Source: Ancylobacter gelatini
GTDB lineage: Bacteria; Pseudomonadota; Alphaproteobacteria; Rhizobiales; Xanthobacteraceae
Direction of reading: 5' to 3'
Assembly (NCBI RefSeq): GCF_022601675.1
Contig: NZ_JAKVIL010000007.1
Coordinates: 161,400-225,399 of the forward strand
DNA length: 64,000 nucleotides
The notes beneath the pieces were generated by a model. That model was not told the DNA's origin, did not search any database, and was given only the letters and a program-made list of their open reading frames with translations. Made by a program: the position numbers and the translations under genes. This document shows, piece by piece, positions 8,838 to 17,875 of the stretch; position 1 is the stretch's first letter, and each line of letters begins with the position of its first letter.

Positions 8838-9697
8838 GCGGTCCGATCATTCGCCCACCCCATCCGACGCCGCTGCCCTATCGCCTGCGCTGGCGGCCGG
8901 AGGGAATCGTCCCCGGCGCGCATCCCGGCCATGGCGATGGCGCGGAAGGCGAGTTCCGCCGCCACGTTCCGCTGCTGCGCCAGCCCGATCCCCGCCGCAT
9001 CGACCTGCGCGCCTCGCTGCGCGATCCCTATGGCGACCTCCACGTCCGCCAGTTCGCGCCGCGTCGAACGGTGCCGGTGGCGGCGCTGGTGGACCTGTCC
9101 GGCTCGATGCGCTTCGGCGCGGCGGTGGCCGGGCGGGTGGCCGAGCTTTGCTCGGTGCTTGCACTGTCCGCCGTGCGCTCGGGCGACAGCTTCGCTCTGT
9201 TCGGCTGCGATGCCCACCTGCGCGACGATATCTCCATTCCCCTCTCGCGGCGGCGCGGGCTTGAAGAGGAGGTACGCGCGAGGCTCGCTGCCGCCCAGCC
9301 CGCCGGCCTCGGCGCTGCCGGCCTGTTCGAGGCCGCCGGGCGCCTGCCGGCCCGGCGCGCGCTGGTGTTTCTCGTCTCCGATTTCCTCGCCCCGCTCGAC
9401 GAGACCGCGCGCCTGCTCGACGCGCTCTGGCGGCATGATGTGGTGCCGGTCGTGGTGCGGGACGGGGCGGTCGAGGAGGCGCTGCCGAATTGGGGGCTGA
9501 TCGAGCTTGGCGATCTGGAAACCGGCGCCGTCCGGCTGGTGTTCATGCGGCCCGGCTTGCGCCGACGCTGGATCGCCGACGCGCTCCGGCGTCGCGAGGC
9601 GCTGGGCGAGCTGTTCGCACGGCGTGGCCTGCGTCCGCTCGACCTCAAGGACGCCTTCGACCCCGATGCGCTGGCGCGCCGGCTGATGGAGGGGTGA
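8834..9697 (+). CDS. mxaS: DUF58/VWA-like protein MxaS
   Basis: 287 residues, soluble, with no signal peptide. A DUF58-type region with a VWA fold follows: D87-L-S89-G-S91 is the metal-ion-dependent adhesion site signature. Position directly after mxaR (ATGA overlap) and before mxaA fits MxaS, which works with the MoxR ATPase in dehydrogenase maturation on the cytoplasmic side. Confidence 0.88.
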   Translation: MSGPIIRPPHPTPLPYRLRWRPEGIVPGAHPGHGDGAEGEFRRHVPLLRQPDPRRIDLRASLRDPYGDLHVRQFAPRRTVPVAALVDLSGSMRFGAAVAGRVAELCSVLALSAVRSGDSFALFGCDAHLRDDISIPLSRRRGLEEEVRARLAAAQPAGLGAAGLFEAAGRLPARRALVFLVSDFLAPLDETARLLDALWRHDVVPVVVRDGAVEEALPNWGLIELGDLETGAVRLVFMRPGLRRRWIADALRRREALGELFARRGLRPLDLKDAFDPDALARRLMEG

Positions 9698-9698
9698 G

Positions 9699-10622
9699 AT
9701 GGCGCGGCGCCTCCGGCTCGCTTTCCTCGCTCTGCTCGCGATCGCCGGCGCCACGCCGGCCGCGGCGCAGGTGCGCGCCGTCGATCTCTATGCGCCGCGC
9801 GCCTTCGGCTATGTCATCGGCGATGCGCTGACGCTGACGGCCGACATCACGCTCGACGCTCCCTTCACGCTCGACCCCGCCGCGCTCCCGACCCCGCGCG
9901 CGCTCAATTACTGGCTTGACCTGCGCGAGGTCCGTCTCGACGATCACGGCGTCGAAGGTGGCCAGCACCGCTACACGCTGGGCCTGACCTACCAGACCTT
10001 CTACGCCCCGCTGGAGCCGCGCCGGCTCGACATTCCCGCGATCGCGCTTTCGGCCACTGACGGCGCGCGGCGCGTGGCGGTCAACGTGCCGGGCTGGTCG
10101 TTCCTGTCCTCGCCGCTGCGCGAGGTGATGACCAGCACGCCCGGGCAGGCCATGACGCTGCGGCCCGATACTGCGCCGCGGATGATCCCGACAGCCGGGA
10201 CCCGCCACGCGCTGTTGGCCTCGCTTGTGATCGCGCTCGGCGCGCTGGCCGTGCTCGCCTGGCAGATGGGCTGGTGGCCGTTCCATCGGCGCCGCGCGCG
10301 TCCCTTCGCCATGGCCGCGCGGGCCATGGCGGGGGCGCTGGGGTCCCCATCCTCGGAGAGCGCCTATCGCGGCTCGCTGATGGCGCTGCATCGCGCCTTC
10401 GACACCACCGCCGGGCACGGCCTGTTCGCGGAGGATCTGCCGGGCTTCTTCGCCGCGCATCCCGCCTTCCGCGCCGTCGAGGGCGAGGTGCGGCGGCTGT
10501 TCGCCGTGTCGCGCGATGTGTTCTTCGGCGGGGATGCGCCCGGCGCCCAACGCGCACTGCCACCCGGCGAATTGCTCGCCCTTGCCCGGCGCCTGCGCGC
10601 GGTCGAGCGGGAGGCGTCATGA
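9699..10622 (+). CDS. mxaA: MxaA membrane protein for methanol dehydrogenase maturation
   Basis: 307 residues: signal peptide (1-23, ending AAAQ), a periplasmic domain (about 24-165), one TM helix (about 170-188, LLASLVIALGALAVLAW), then a cytoplasmic helical tail. Its place between mxaS and mxaC, one base after mxaS, matches MxaA, implicated in calcium insertion into MxaF. Homologues are sometimes mislabelled as nonribosomal peptide synthetase in databases; nothing here supports that. Confidence 0.85.
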   Translation: MARRLRLAFLALLAIAGATPAAAQVRAVDLYAPRAFGYVIGDALTLTADITLDAPFTLDPAALPTPRALNYWLDLREVRLDDHGVEGGQHRYTLGLTYQTFYAPLEPRRLDIPAIALSATDGARRVAVNVPGWSFLSSPLREVMTSTPGQAMTLRPDTAPRMIPTAGTRHALLASLVIALGALAVLAWQMGWWPFHRRRARPFAMAARAMAGALGSPSSESAYRGSLMALHRAFDTTAGHGLFAEDLPGFFAAHPAFRAVEGEVRRLFAVSRDVFFGGDAPGAQRALPPGELLALARRLRAVEREAS

Positions 10623-11695
10623 AATGGGTGGCGACGGCATGGGACGGACTGAGCGGCCATTGGGGCGTCGATCATCCCGCCGTGCTGGCATTGCTGATGC
10701 TCGCGCTGCTGCCGCTGCTCGCCACGCCGTTCCGGCGCGGCGGCGTGCCGGCCATCGCCCTCATTCCGGAGGATCGCGTCTCGCGCCTGATGAGCGCCGC
10801 GCTGCGCCTTGCCGGCATGGTCGCGATACTGGCGCTGGTGCTCGGCATGGCGGGCCTGCACCGGCGTGAGCAGAGCGTCGAGCGCGAGGGCACGGGCGCG
10901 CATCTGGTGCTGCTGCTCGACCGCTCCTCCAGCATGGACAACAGCTTCGCCGACCGCGCCCCGACCGGCGATCAGGAATCGAAATCCGCCGCCGCCAAAC
11001 GACTGCTGACCGATTTCGTCGCCCGCCGCCCGCATGACCGCATCGCGGTGGCTGCGTTCTCGACCTCGCCCATGCCGGTGCTGCCGCTCACCGATCATCA
11101 CGCCGTGGTGGATGCCGCCATTGCCGCGATCGACCGGCCGGGCCTCGCCTTCACCGATGTCGGCCGCGGGTTGGCGCTGGCCTTCTCTTATTTCAGCGAG
11201 GATACCGACGAGAGCTCGCGCGCCGTGCTTCTGGTCTCGGACGGCGCCGCGCTGATCGACCGCCGCGTGCAGGAGGCGCTGCGCGACGCCGTAGCGCGTA
11301 CGCCGGTGCATCTCTACTGGCTGTTCCTGCGCTCGCGCGGCTCCAAGGGTATTTTCGACGTGCCGCCACCGGGCGAGGATACGCCGCAGGCCAATCCGGA
11401 GCGGCATCTGCACCTGTTCCTGGAGAGCCTCGGCGTACCCTATCGCGCCTTCGAGGCGACCAGCCCGGAAGCGGTGGGTCAGGCGATCACCGAGATCGAC
11501 CGGCAGGAAACCCGGCCGATCCGCTATCTGGAGCGCGTGCCGCGCCGCGATCTCGCGCGGGTGGCGTACCTTATCGCGGCGCTCTGCCTCGGATTGCTCG
11601 TTATCGCCAAGCTCGCCGAACGCCGTCTCATGCCCTCTCGGCTACCCGATGTTCGAGCCTCTGCTATCGCCGACGAACCGAGGAGGGCGGCGTGA
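10619..11695 (+). CDS. mxaC: VWA-domain membrane protein MxaC
   Basis: 358 residues from the ATG at 10619, which overlaps the mxaA stop (ATGA); the frame stays open further upstream but only as overlap with mxaA. Two TM helices near the N-terminus (about 20-36 and 62-80), a VWA domain with intact metal site D101-R-S103-S-S105, and a C-terminal TM (about 318-336). This BatA-like layout matches MxaC, a partner of the MxaR ATPase. It runs into mxaK by a GTGA overlap. Confidence 0.88.
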   Translation: MKWVATAWDGLSGHWGVDHPAVLALLMLALLPLLATPFRRGGVPAIALIPEDRVSRLMSAALRLAGMVAILALVLGMAGLHRREQSVEREGTGAHLVLLLDRSSSMDNSFADRAPTGDQESKSAAAKRLLTDFVARRPHDRIAVAAFSTSPMPVLPLTDHHAVVDAAIAAIDRPGLAFTDVGRGLALAFSYFSEDTDESSRAVLLVSDGAALIDRRVQEALRDAVARTPVHLYWLFLRSRGSKGIFDVPPPGEDTPQANPERHLHLFLESLGVPYRAFEATSPEAVGQAITEIDRQETRPIRYLERVPRRDLARVAYLIAALCLGLLVIAKLAERRLMPSRLPDVRASAIADEPRRAA

Positions 11696-12267
11696 GTATC
11701 GAACGCCGGCGAACCGGCCGCCTTGTCATCCTGTCGAGCGTCGCCGTGCTGGTGATCGGCCTTGCCGGCGCCCTGTGGTTCGGCGCCCGGCTCCATGCCG
11801 AGCGCGCCGACAACGCCACCATCGCGGCGCTGGCGGCGGGGCAGGAGGTTGCGGTCTCGCCCGATGCCGCGCCTGAGGTGCTGTTCGCCCGGCTGCACTT
11901 CTTCACCTACCGCGACCGGCTGGACGAGGCCCAGCCGCTGCTCAACCGGCTGGCCGTGGACGGCAACCGCCCGCTGGCGGTCGCGTCGCTCTACGACATG
12001 GCGAATGCGCGCCTGAGGCTTGCCATCGATCATCTCGGCACGAATGACATCGACCCGGCCATACCGCTGGTGCGGCTCGCCAAGGACGGCTATCGCCGCG
12101 CGCTGACGCTCGATCCCGGCTTCTGGGACGCCAAGTACAATCTCGACATCGCGATGCGGTTGGTGCGCGACTTCCCGCAGATCGATGTCGATGGCGAGGA
12201 GATCCCGCCGGAAGCCGCCAAGCGGCTCTGGACCGATCTGCCCGGCCTGCCACAGGGATTGCCATGA
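11692..12267 (+). CDS. mxaK: MxaK
   Basis: 191 residues from a GTG that overlaps the mxaC stop. A single N-terminal TM helix (about 12-34), then a periplasmic helical region of TPR-like character (LFARLHFFTYRDRLDEAQPLLNRL, ALTLDPGFWDAKYNLDIAMRLV). Its gene lies between mxaC and mxaL as in other mxa operons; MxaK is required for an active dehydrogenase, again linked to calcium insertion. The biochemical function is not known. Confidence 0.85.
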   Translation: MSIERRRTGRLVILSSVAVLVIGLAGALWFGARLHAERADNATIAALAAGQEVAVSPDAAPEVLFARLHFFTYRDRLDEAQPLLNRLAVDGNRPLAVASLYDMANARLRLAIDHLGTNDIDPAIPLVRLAKDGYRRALTLDPGFWDAKYNLDIAMRLVRDFPQIDVDGEEIPPEAAKRLWTDLPGLPQGLP

Positions 12268-13241
12268 CCCGGCGGGCTCACCTTATCGCGCGCGACGGGC
12301 GGTTCTGGCTTCTGGTCCTTGCGCTGGCGCTGACGCTTGCCGCGATCGGCGCGCCGCGCCTCACCATGGCACGCGAGGCGCGGGACCTCATTCTGGTGAT
12401 CGACGTCACCGGCAGCATGAATGTGCGCGACGGCCGGCCAGGCGGTCCGCCGGCAACCCGGCTTTCGCAGGCCAAGGAGGGCGCGCGGCGGCTGCTCGCC
12501 GGCCTGCCCTGCCAGTCGCGCCTCGGCCTTGGCATCTTCACCGAGCGGCGCAGCTTCCTTCTGTTCGAGCCGGCCGAGGTCTGCGAGAACTTCTCCGCCA
12601 TTGACGGGGCGATCGATGACCTCGACTGGCGCATGGCTTGGGAGGGCGACAGCTATGTCGCGCGCGGCGTGCATGGCGCCATTGCCATGGCGCAGGGCCT
12701 CGGCGCCGATCTTGTCTTCCTGACCGATGGCCACGAGGCACCCCCGCTCGCCGGCGGTGAGCTCCCGGCCTTCGACGGCGAACCGGGCAAGGTTGCCGGC
12801 GTTCTTGTCGGCGTCGGCGGTACGGAGCCTTCGCCGATCCCGAAATTCGACCGGGACGGCAGAGAGGTCGGCTTCTATGGGGAAAGCGACGTCCCGCAGG
12901 AGAACCGCAGCGGGCCGCCTCCGGCCGATGCCCCCTCCCGCGCCGGCTACAACCCGCGCAACGCGCCCTGGGGCGGCGAGGCGGCGACCGGCACCGAACA
13001 TCTGAGCGCGATGCGCGCGGAGCATCTGCGCGCGATCGCCGCCCAGACCGGGCTCGGCTACGCAGCCCTGAGCACGCCCGCCACGGTGATCTCGGCGGTC
13101 GAGGCCGGCACCCGCGCCCGTCCGGTGGAGGTGCGGGTGGACACCTCCGCGCTGCCCGCCGCTTTCGCCCTGCTCTCGCTCACCGCGCTGTTCGGCGTCG
13201 GCGCCGCTGCCGCGCGCCGCGATCCTGTTCACCTGCACTGA
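12264..13241 (+). CDS. mxaL: VWA-domain membrane protein MxaL
   Basis: 325 residues. N-terminal TM (about 13-31), a VWA domain with site D47-V-T49-G-S51, and a C-terminal TM (about 292-314). It differs from MxaC in having Thr at the second ligand position. The start overlaps the mxaK stop (ATGA). MxaL is the second membrane VWA partner of MxaR; together they resemble BatA/BatB next to a MoxR ATPase. Confidence 0.87.
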   Translation: MTRRAHLIARDGRFWLLVLALALTLAAIGAPRLTMAREARDLILVIDVTGSMNVRDGRPGGPPATRLSQAKEGARRLLAGLPCQSRLGLGIFTERRSFLLFEPAEVCENFSAIDGAIDDLDWRMAWEGDSYVARGVHGAIAMAQGLGADLVFLTDGHEAPPLAGGELPAFDGEPGKVAGVLVGVGGTEPSPIPKFDRDGREVGFYGESDVPQENRSGPPPADAPSRAGYNPRNAPWGGEAATGTEHLSAMRAEHLRAIAAQTGLGYAALSTPATVISAVEAGTRARPVEVRVDTSALPAAFALLSLTALFGVGAAAARRDPVHLH

Positions 13242-13255
13242 AGGATAACACGACG

Positions 13256-13783
13256 ATGTTTCGCCCCCTCGCGTTTGCGTTAGGCTTCGTTCTGCTTTGC
13301 GTCCCGCCGCTGCTCGCCCATGGCCCGACACCGCAGCGGGCCGACGAGACCATCACCATCAACGCCCCTCCGGATGTGGTGTGGCAACTGGTCTCCGCCT
13401 TTGGCGACATCGGCACATGGCAGAAGCTGGTGAAGAAGGTGGTGGCGACCGGCGGCAATGCGGCGGGCGCCGAGCGCACGCTGACGCTGGAGAAGGGCGA
13501 GATCACCGAGGGGCTGGATGAGGTGGATGCGGCGGGCAAGCGCATCTCCTATCGCCTGCTGAAGGAGAATGTCGACGTCTTCCCGGTCAGCTTCTACACC
13601 GGCAGCATCGAGGTGAAGCCGGCAGCGGCCGGCAGCGAGGTGGTCTGGAGCGCGCGCTTCTATCGCGCGGACACCACCAACGAACCGCCGGAGGACAAGA
13701 ACGACCAGGCGGCCATCGATGCCATGACCGGTTTCATCACCGAGGGCCTCAAGGGATTGAAGGACAAGGCGGAACAGCCGTGA
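13256..13783 (+). CDS. mxaD: SRPBCC-family periplasmic protein MxaD
   Basis: 175 residues with a signal peptide (1-21, ending LLAHG) and one SRPBCC/START-like domain (INAPPDVVWQLVSAFGDIGTWQ...). It sits after mxaL, as does MxaD, a periplasmic protein that improves the interaction between methanol dehydrogenase and cytochrome cL. Its stop overlaps the next start by GTGA, so the propeller gene belongs to the same transcript. Confidence 0.88.
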   Translation: MFRPLAFALGFVLLCVPPLLAHGPTPQRADETITINAPPDVVWQLVSAFGDIGTWQKLVKKVVATGGNAAGAERTLTLEKGEITEGLDEVDAAGKRISYRLLKENVDVFPVSFYTGSIEVKPAAAGSEVVWSARFYRADTTNEPPEDKNDQAAIDAMTGFITEGLKGLKDKAEQP

Positions 13784-14775
13784 CCCCGCACGCCCCCTCG
13801 CGCCGTCGCTTCTGCGCGCAGATGCTCGGCGCGGGCGCGGCGGCGGCATGGCCATCACTCCCCGTCCTTGGCGCGACCAGGCCATATGCCGCCGTGGTCT
13901 CGCAGCAGGCCGGCACGGTCAGCGTCATCGACGTCGATAACGCCCGCCTGCTCCGCAGCTTCAAGGTCCCGGGCGTGCCGGCTTCGCTGGTCGCCTCGCC
14001 GGACGGCAAGAACGCGTTTGTCTCGCACCCCGATCTCGGCCGGGTGTCCCGGCTGGACCTCGACGCCGGGACCGTGACCATGGACGTGTCCCACGGCAAG
14101 GAGCCGTTCGGTCTTGCCCTGGCGCGCGGTGGTGCCGACCTGCTGGTGACCGACTGGTCGGCCGATGCCGTGATCCGGCTCGACGCCGCGACAGGCCGCG
14201 AGACCGGCCGCGTGGCGGTAGGGCGCTCGCCGGCCCATCTCGTGACGGATGAGCGTCGGCACCTCGCCTATGTCGCCGACCGCGAAAGCAACCGCGTCAG
14301 CGTCGTGGATATCGCAGGCATGAAGCGGGTCGGCGAGGTGACCGTCGGCACCGCGCCTTTCGCGCTCGCGCTCGCGCCCGATGGCGGCGCGCTGTATGTC
14401 GGCAATGTGCGCAGCAACGATCTGTCGATCATCGATACGGCGCGCCTTCGGGAGACCGCGCGGGTCAAGGCCGGGCTTATGCCCTACGGCGTGGCGGTGA
14501 CGCCGGACGGTGCGCGCGTGCTGGTGACCAATCAGCAGAATGGCGGGCTCACGATCATCGAGCCGGGCGTCCCCGACAAGATCGAGCGCGCCCGCATCGG
14601 GGTGTTTCCCGAAGGCATCGTGCTGGCATCACCCACCCGCGCGTTGGTGGCGGACTGGGCGGAGGACGAGGTGGTGATCCTCGATCTGCCAAAGATGACA
14701 GTGGTCCGGCGCGTTCACGTCGGCGCCGGGCCGCGTGGCATCGTGATGCTGGGGGCTCAGGGGATGGCGGACTGA
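13780..14775 (+). CDS. YncE-like beta-propeller protein with Tat-type signal, last gene of the mxa operon
   Basis: 331 residues from a GTG overlapping the mxaD stop. The N-terminus SRRRFCAQMLGAGAAAAWP looks like a twin-arginine signal. About seven repeats of the YVTN/NHL type follow (VSVVDIAGMKRVGEVTVGTAPFALALAPDG and relatives), so the mature protein is a small periplasmic beta-propeller. It may correspond to one of the less-studied accessory genes of mxa clusters (such as mxaE), which I cannot settle. A role in periplasmic methanol oxidation is inferred from the operon alone. Confidence 0.8.
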   Translation: MTPHAPSRRRFCAQMLGAGAAAAWPSLPVLGATRPYAAVVSQQAGTVSVIDVDNARLLRSFKVPGVPASLVASPDGKNAFVSHPDLGRVSRLDLDAGTVTMDVSHGKEPFGLALARGGADLLVTDWSADAVIRLDAATGRETGRVAVGRSPAHLVTDERRHLAYVADRESNRVSVVDIAGMKRVGEVTVGTAPFALALAPDGGALYVGNVRSNDLSIIDTARLRETARVKAGLMPYGVAVTPDGARVLVTNQQNGGLTIIEPGVPDKIERARIGVFPEGIVLASPTRALVADWAEDEVVILDLPKMTVVRRVHVGAGPRGIVMLGAQGMAD

Positions 14776-14859
14776 GCCGCACATGCGCCATGCCGGGCGC
14801 CGCGGTTCCAACAGTTTGCGCAAGTTCGGCGCTACGCCTGATGGATGTTTCGGGGAAGC

Positions 14860-14889
14860 CGCCGGCATCACTCATGTGTGATGCCGGCG
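14860..14889 (+). terminator. Strong hairpin ending the mxa operon
   Basis: CGCCGGCATCAC (14860-14871) pairs perfectly with GTGATGCCGGCG (14878-14889) around a 6-base loop. It lies 85 bp after the last mxa-operon stop and before the next gene. Only a short TT follows, so it is not a classical T-tailed terminator. Confidence 0.6.
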
Positions 14890-14973
14890 TTCAACGTAAG
14901 CTCGCGCAGCGTCACAATGCGGGCAAGAACATCGCCAGGGTAAGGTGACGTTCTCCATCAAGGTTTCCACCAC

Positions 14974-16245
14974 ATGGCATCGGCTCTGCGTGAGGGCGTA
15001 TCTGCGCTCGACATGACCATGCGTCTCACGCTGGCCGTGCTGGCGCTGGCCTCGGGCGTCTATACCTATCTGGGCGTGCGTGACCTACTGGATGGATCGC
15101 CGCTGATTACCTTTTTCGCGGCGATCATCTATTCGACCGCCGTCTCCATCGCGATCTACGCGTTCTGGGCGTTCCTGATGCGCTTCCTTCCGCATGTGCG
15201 CGACGTGGCGAGCCGGTTATGGCTGTTCGCGGCCATGGTGCTGGGATCGCTGATGATCATCGCCATGTCGTCCTGGCTCAATGCCGCGGCGCTGGCCGGG
15301 TCGGCGGCGATCGAGCAGCATCTGGCGGTCACGGTGCAGAACTACACGCGCGACCTCGACGCCGCGCATAATCGTGCGCTGGGCGCGCAGAGTCTGCTGC
15401 CCGATATCCAGCTCGCCTCGACCCGCTTTGCCCGCCTTGCCGACGCCGAGCGCGGCGGCGCGCTGACCGGCACCGGGGGCTCCGGCACGGTGGTGCAGCT
15501 GTTGAGCCAGATGTCGAGCCAGCTCGATGACCTCGGCCGGGAAGTCGTCGCCAGCGGTGAGCGCGCCAAGGCGCTGTACGGTGAAGGCAGCGCGCAGATC
15601 GCCCGGATGCGCGAGCTGGTTTCGGGGCAGGGCGACATCAAGGCGCGTTCCGACGGCTTCGGCGCGGAGGCGCTCACCCTGATCGGAACCATCGCCGCGC
15701 TGGAGCAGACCTCGATGGCGCCAGCGGTGAAGCGCGCCGCCGACGACCTCGCGGCCGGGTTTATCGCGCCCGCCGCCGATGGCCGCACCGCCGATCTCGC
15801 CGGGCGTCAGTCGGCGGTGGTCGGCAGTGTCGAGAAGGCGGTGGAGGCGCAGGCCAGCGCCCTGTCGCAGGCCGCCGACAAGATCGTCGGATCGGGGCCG
15901 GTCGAACCCGCCCGGTTCCAGCCGCTCTCCACGGCCGAGGCCGTGCTGCGCTATGCTGGCGATTTCCTGCCGAGCTGGGCCGGCGCCATCTCCATCGACC
16001 TGCTGCCGGCGGTGCTGGTTCTGATCCTCTGCGTGGTACACGCGGCGATAAGGCGGGAGGCCGAGCCGCTGGATGCGGAGACCATGACGGCGGCGCAGCT
16101 GATCTCGGCACTGCGGCTGGCACGGCAGATCGGCGAGGCCGAGCGCGCCACGCCCATGGTGGAGGAGTTGGAGGCCACGCACACCGACACCCCGCCCGCG
16201 GCAACGGTGACGCCGCTTCCCGCGGGCCGGGTCAAGAAGGATTGA
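14974..16245 (+). CDS. Uncharacterised membrane protein with coiled-coil middle
   Basis: 423 residues. Three N-terminal TM helices (about 15-35, 43-68, 81-105), a long Ala-rich, probably coiled-coil extracytoplasmic region (about 110-330), one C-terminal TM (about 338-358) and a charged cytoplasmic tail. I recognise no family; the layout resembles methyl-accepting or secretion-scaffold proteins, but no signalling motif is visible. The next gene starts 4 bp after its stop, so the two are one unit. Either in-frame ATG (14974 or 15013) could be the start. Confidence 0.7.
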   Translation: MASALREGVSALDMTMRLTLAVLALASGVYTYLGVRDLLDGSPLITFFAAIIYSTAVSIAIYAFWAFLMRFLPHVRDVASRLWLFAAMVLGSLMIIAMSSWLNAAALAGSAAIEQHLAVTVQNYTRDLDAAHNRALGAQSLLPDIQLASTRFARLADAERGGALTGTGGSGTVVQLLSQMSSQLDDLGREVVASGERAKALYGEGSAQIARMRELVSGQGDIKARSDGFGAEALTLIGTIAALEQTSMAPAVKRAADDLAAGFIAPAADGRTADLAGRQSAVVGSVEKAVEAQASALSQAADKIVGSGPVEPARFQPLSTAEAVLRYAGDFLPSWAGAISIDLLPAVLVLILCVVHAAIRREAEPLDAETMTAAQLISALRLARQIGEAERATPMVEELEATHTDTPPAATVTPLPAGRVKKD

Positions 16246-16249
16246 CGCC

Positions 16250-17086
16250 GTGAACGCGCTCGACAGCGCCGGCCCGCCGAACCGTTCGGTACGCCATCCG
16301 GCATGGCGACGCCTCATAGGCGATCGGCCGGACGAGGCACTGCTTCGGCTGATTTTTCGCGGCCTGATCGTCTCTACCGTGCTGGTGCTGGGGTGGGATC
16401 TGCATGAGCGGATGGGCGAGGCGCCGCCCGCCATGCCCGATGTGTCGCCGGCGACACCGGGGCAAACACAGGCCGTGCCCTATCTGCCGTCCGCTCGCCC
16501 CGGCGCGGCACCGCAAGAGCAGCGCCGGCCCGGCGCGACATCTTCGTCGGAACTCGCCAAGCCGATGACGATTGAACTTGTCGCCGACGGCCGGCTGGAG
16601 GCGACAGGCACCATCACCCCCGGTACCGCCGAGCGCTTCAAAGCCGAGATAGACCGGCGGGGCGACTATGTGAAAACCGTGGTCCTCAACTCCCCGGGAG
16701 GCTCCGTCAGTGACGCGCTCGCCATGGCGCGGCTCGTCCGCGAGCGAAAGTTCGCGACGCTGGTGGAGAGCACGGCGCTGTGCGCCTCCTCGTGCCCGCT
16801 GATCTTTGCCGGCGGAACCCGTCGCATCGCGGAGCCGGGCGCGACGATCGGCGTGCATCAGGTATTTGGGGCGGGGCTGCCGGGCACGCGTTTCGTCACG
16901 GGCGCTGAGGGCATGGCGCAGGCCCAGAGGGTCTCCGCGGAATGCCAGCGGCATCTGGTGGGAATGGGGGTGGACCCGCGCGTCTGGATCCATGCCATGG
17001 AGACGCCGCCTCAGGAGATGTTCTATTTCACCGCGCCCGAGCTGGTGGAGCTGAAGCTCGCCACCCCGCCCGCGACGAAAAGCTGA
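16250..17086 (+). CDS. Membrane-anchored ClpP-like serine protease-fold protein
   Basis: 278 residues from a GTG. A single TM helix (about 34-50), a Pro/Ala-rich linker, then a ClpP/crotonase-type domain (about 106-270). NSPGGSVSDA (147-156) matches the ClpP oxyanion strand, CASSCP (178-183) holds the candidate nucleophile (Ser180 or 181) flanked by two cysteines, and H203 in GVHQVFG fits the catalytic histidine. It is probably periplasmic. It pairs with the coiled-coil membrane protein 4 bp upstream, which could be its substrate or scaffold (inference). Substrate unknown. Confidence 0.75.
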   Translation: MNALDSAGPPNRSVRHPAWRRLIGDRPDEALLRLIFRGLIVSTVLVLGWDLHERMGEAPPAMPDVSPATPGQTQAVPYLPSARPGAAPQEQRRPGATSSSELAKPMTIELVADGRLEATGTITPGTAERFKAEIDRRGDYVKTVVLNSPGGSVSDALAMARLVRERKFATLVESTALCASSCPLIFAGGTRRIAEPGATIGVHQVFGAGLPGTRFVTGAEGMAQAQRVSAECQRHLVGMGVDPRVWIHAMETPPQEMFYFTAPELVELKLATPPATKS

Positions 17087-17164
17087 GCTCCTCACCACAT
17101 CCTCCGCCCTGCCATTCGGGCGGCCGCCGGTGAACGGTATGAAGACGACCGGCCGAGGCCGTCG

Positions 17165-17875
17165 CTACGCCACGCCCGGCAGCGGCAATGGCGGGGCCGC
17201 CACGCTCGGCAGCGTGTTCAGTATCCCGAGTGCGGCGGAATCCAGCACCGGAATAGCCAGGCGATGGCGTAGGCGCGCCGTTGCCCCGTGTCCGGCGAGG
17301 TTGGTGCTCCAGATGAGCACGGCGTCGAGATCGGTCTCGGCTGCCAGCCGAAGGGCATGATCTTCGATCTGCTCGGGCGTGACGCGGGCGGCCTCGAAAT
17401 TGTCGGTGATGCCGAGATTGTGCGCCACGACGATCTCGATGCCTTCGCGCGCAAAGCTGTGCCGAAGCCGCATCCCGTCATCCTCGTCTCCCTGGGCGAG
17501 GAGACCGATGCGGCGAAGATTGCGGCTTCTCAGGAAATCGACCGTGGCAAGCGCCGTGGTGGCGCAGGCAATGCCGGTCTCGTCCTCGATCATGGCCGCG
17601 AGTTTGCGGTCCGGCTCGAAGCCGATCAGGGCGCCGCGGGTCGCATTCCACAGGATGACATCGGGCCGCGCCTGCGCCAGCAGCGCCGCGGCCTGCCGGA
17701 ATGCGGCCAGGTCGTAGCCGTCCGGCGGATGGCCGGCATAGGGGACGCGGGTAAAACAGGCGTCGACGCCCGGCAGTTCGTCCAGAATGGCGCGCGTCAC
17801 CCGTTCGACGATGCGGTTTGACGATGGCACGATGACCCCGATCGCGTGGGGCACGCCTGCGTGATGAGCGCTCAC
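17165..17875 (-). CDS. Asp/Glu racemase-fold protein (arylmalonate decarboxylase/maleate isomerase family) without catalytic Cys
   Basis: 236 residues with the two pseudo-symmetric halves of this fold (IGVIVPSSNRIVE..., WNATRGALIGFE, VLIWSTNLAGHG, IPVLDSAALG). In arylmalonate decarboxylase Cys188 is the proton donor; the aligned residue here is S190 (WSTNL). The first-half position where racemases and maleate isomerases have a second Cys is A78 (WNATRG). So neither usual nucleophile is present. The start overlaps the end of the ABC ATPase gene, making it the last gene of the transport operon, so its substrate is probably what the transporter imports. Confidence 0.75.
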   Translation of the reverse strand: MSAHHAGVPHAIGVIVPSSNRIVERVTRAILDELPGVDACFTRVPYAGHPPDGYDLAAFRQAAALLAQARPDVILWNATRGALIGFEPDRKLAAMIEDETGIACATTALATVDFLRSRNLRRIGLLAQGDEDDGMRLRHSFAREGIEIVVAHNLGITDNFEAARVTPEQIEDHALRLAAETDLDAVLIWSTNLAGHGATARLRHRLAIPVLDSAALGILNTLPSVAAPPLPLPGVA

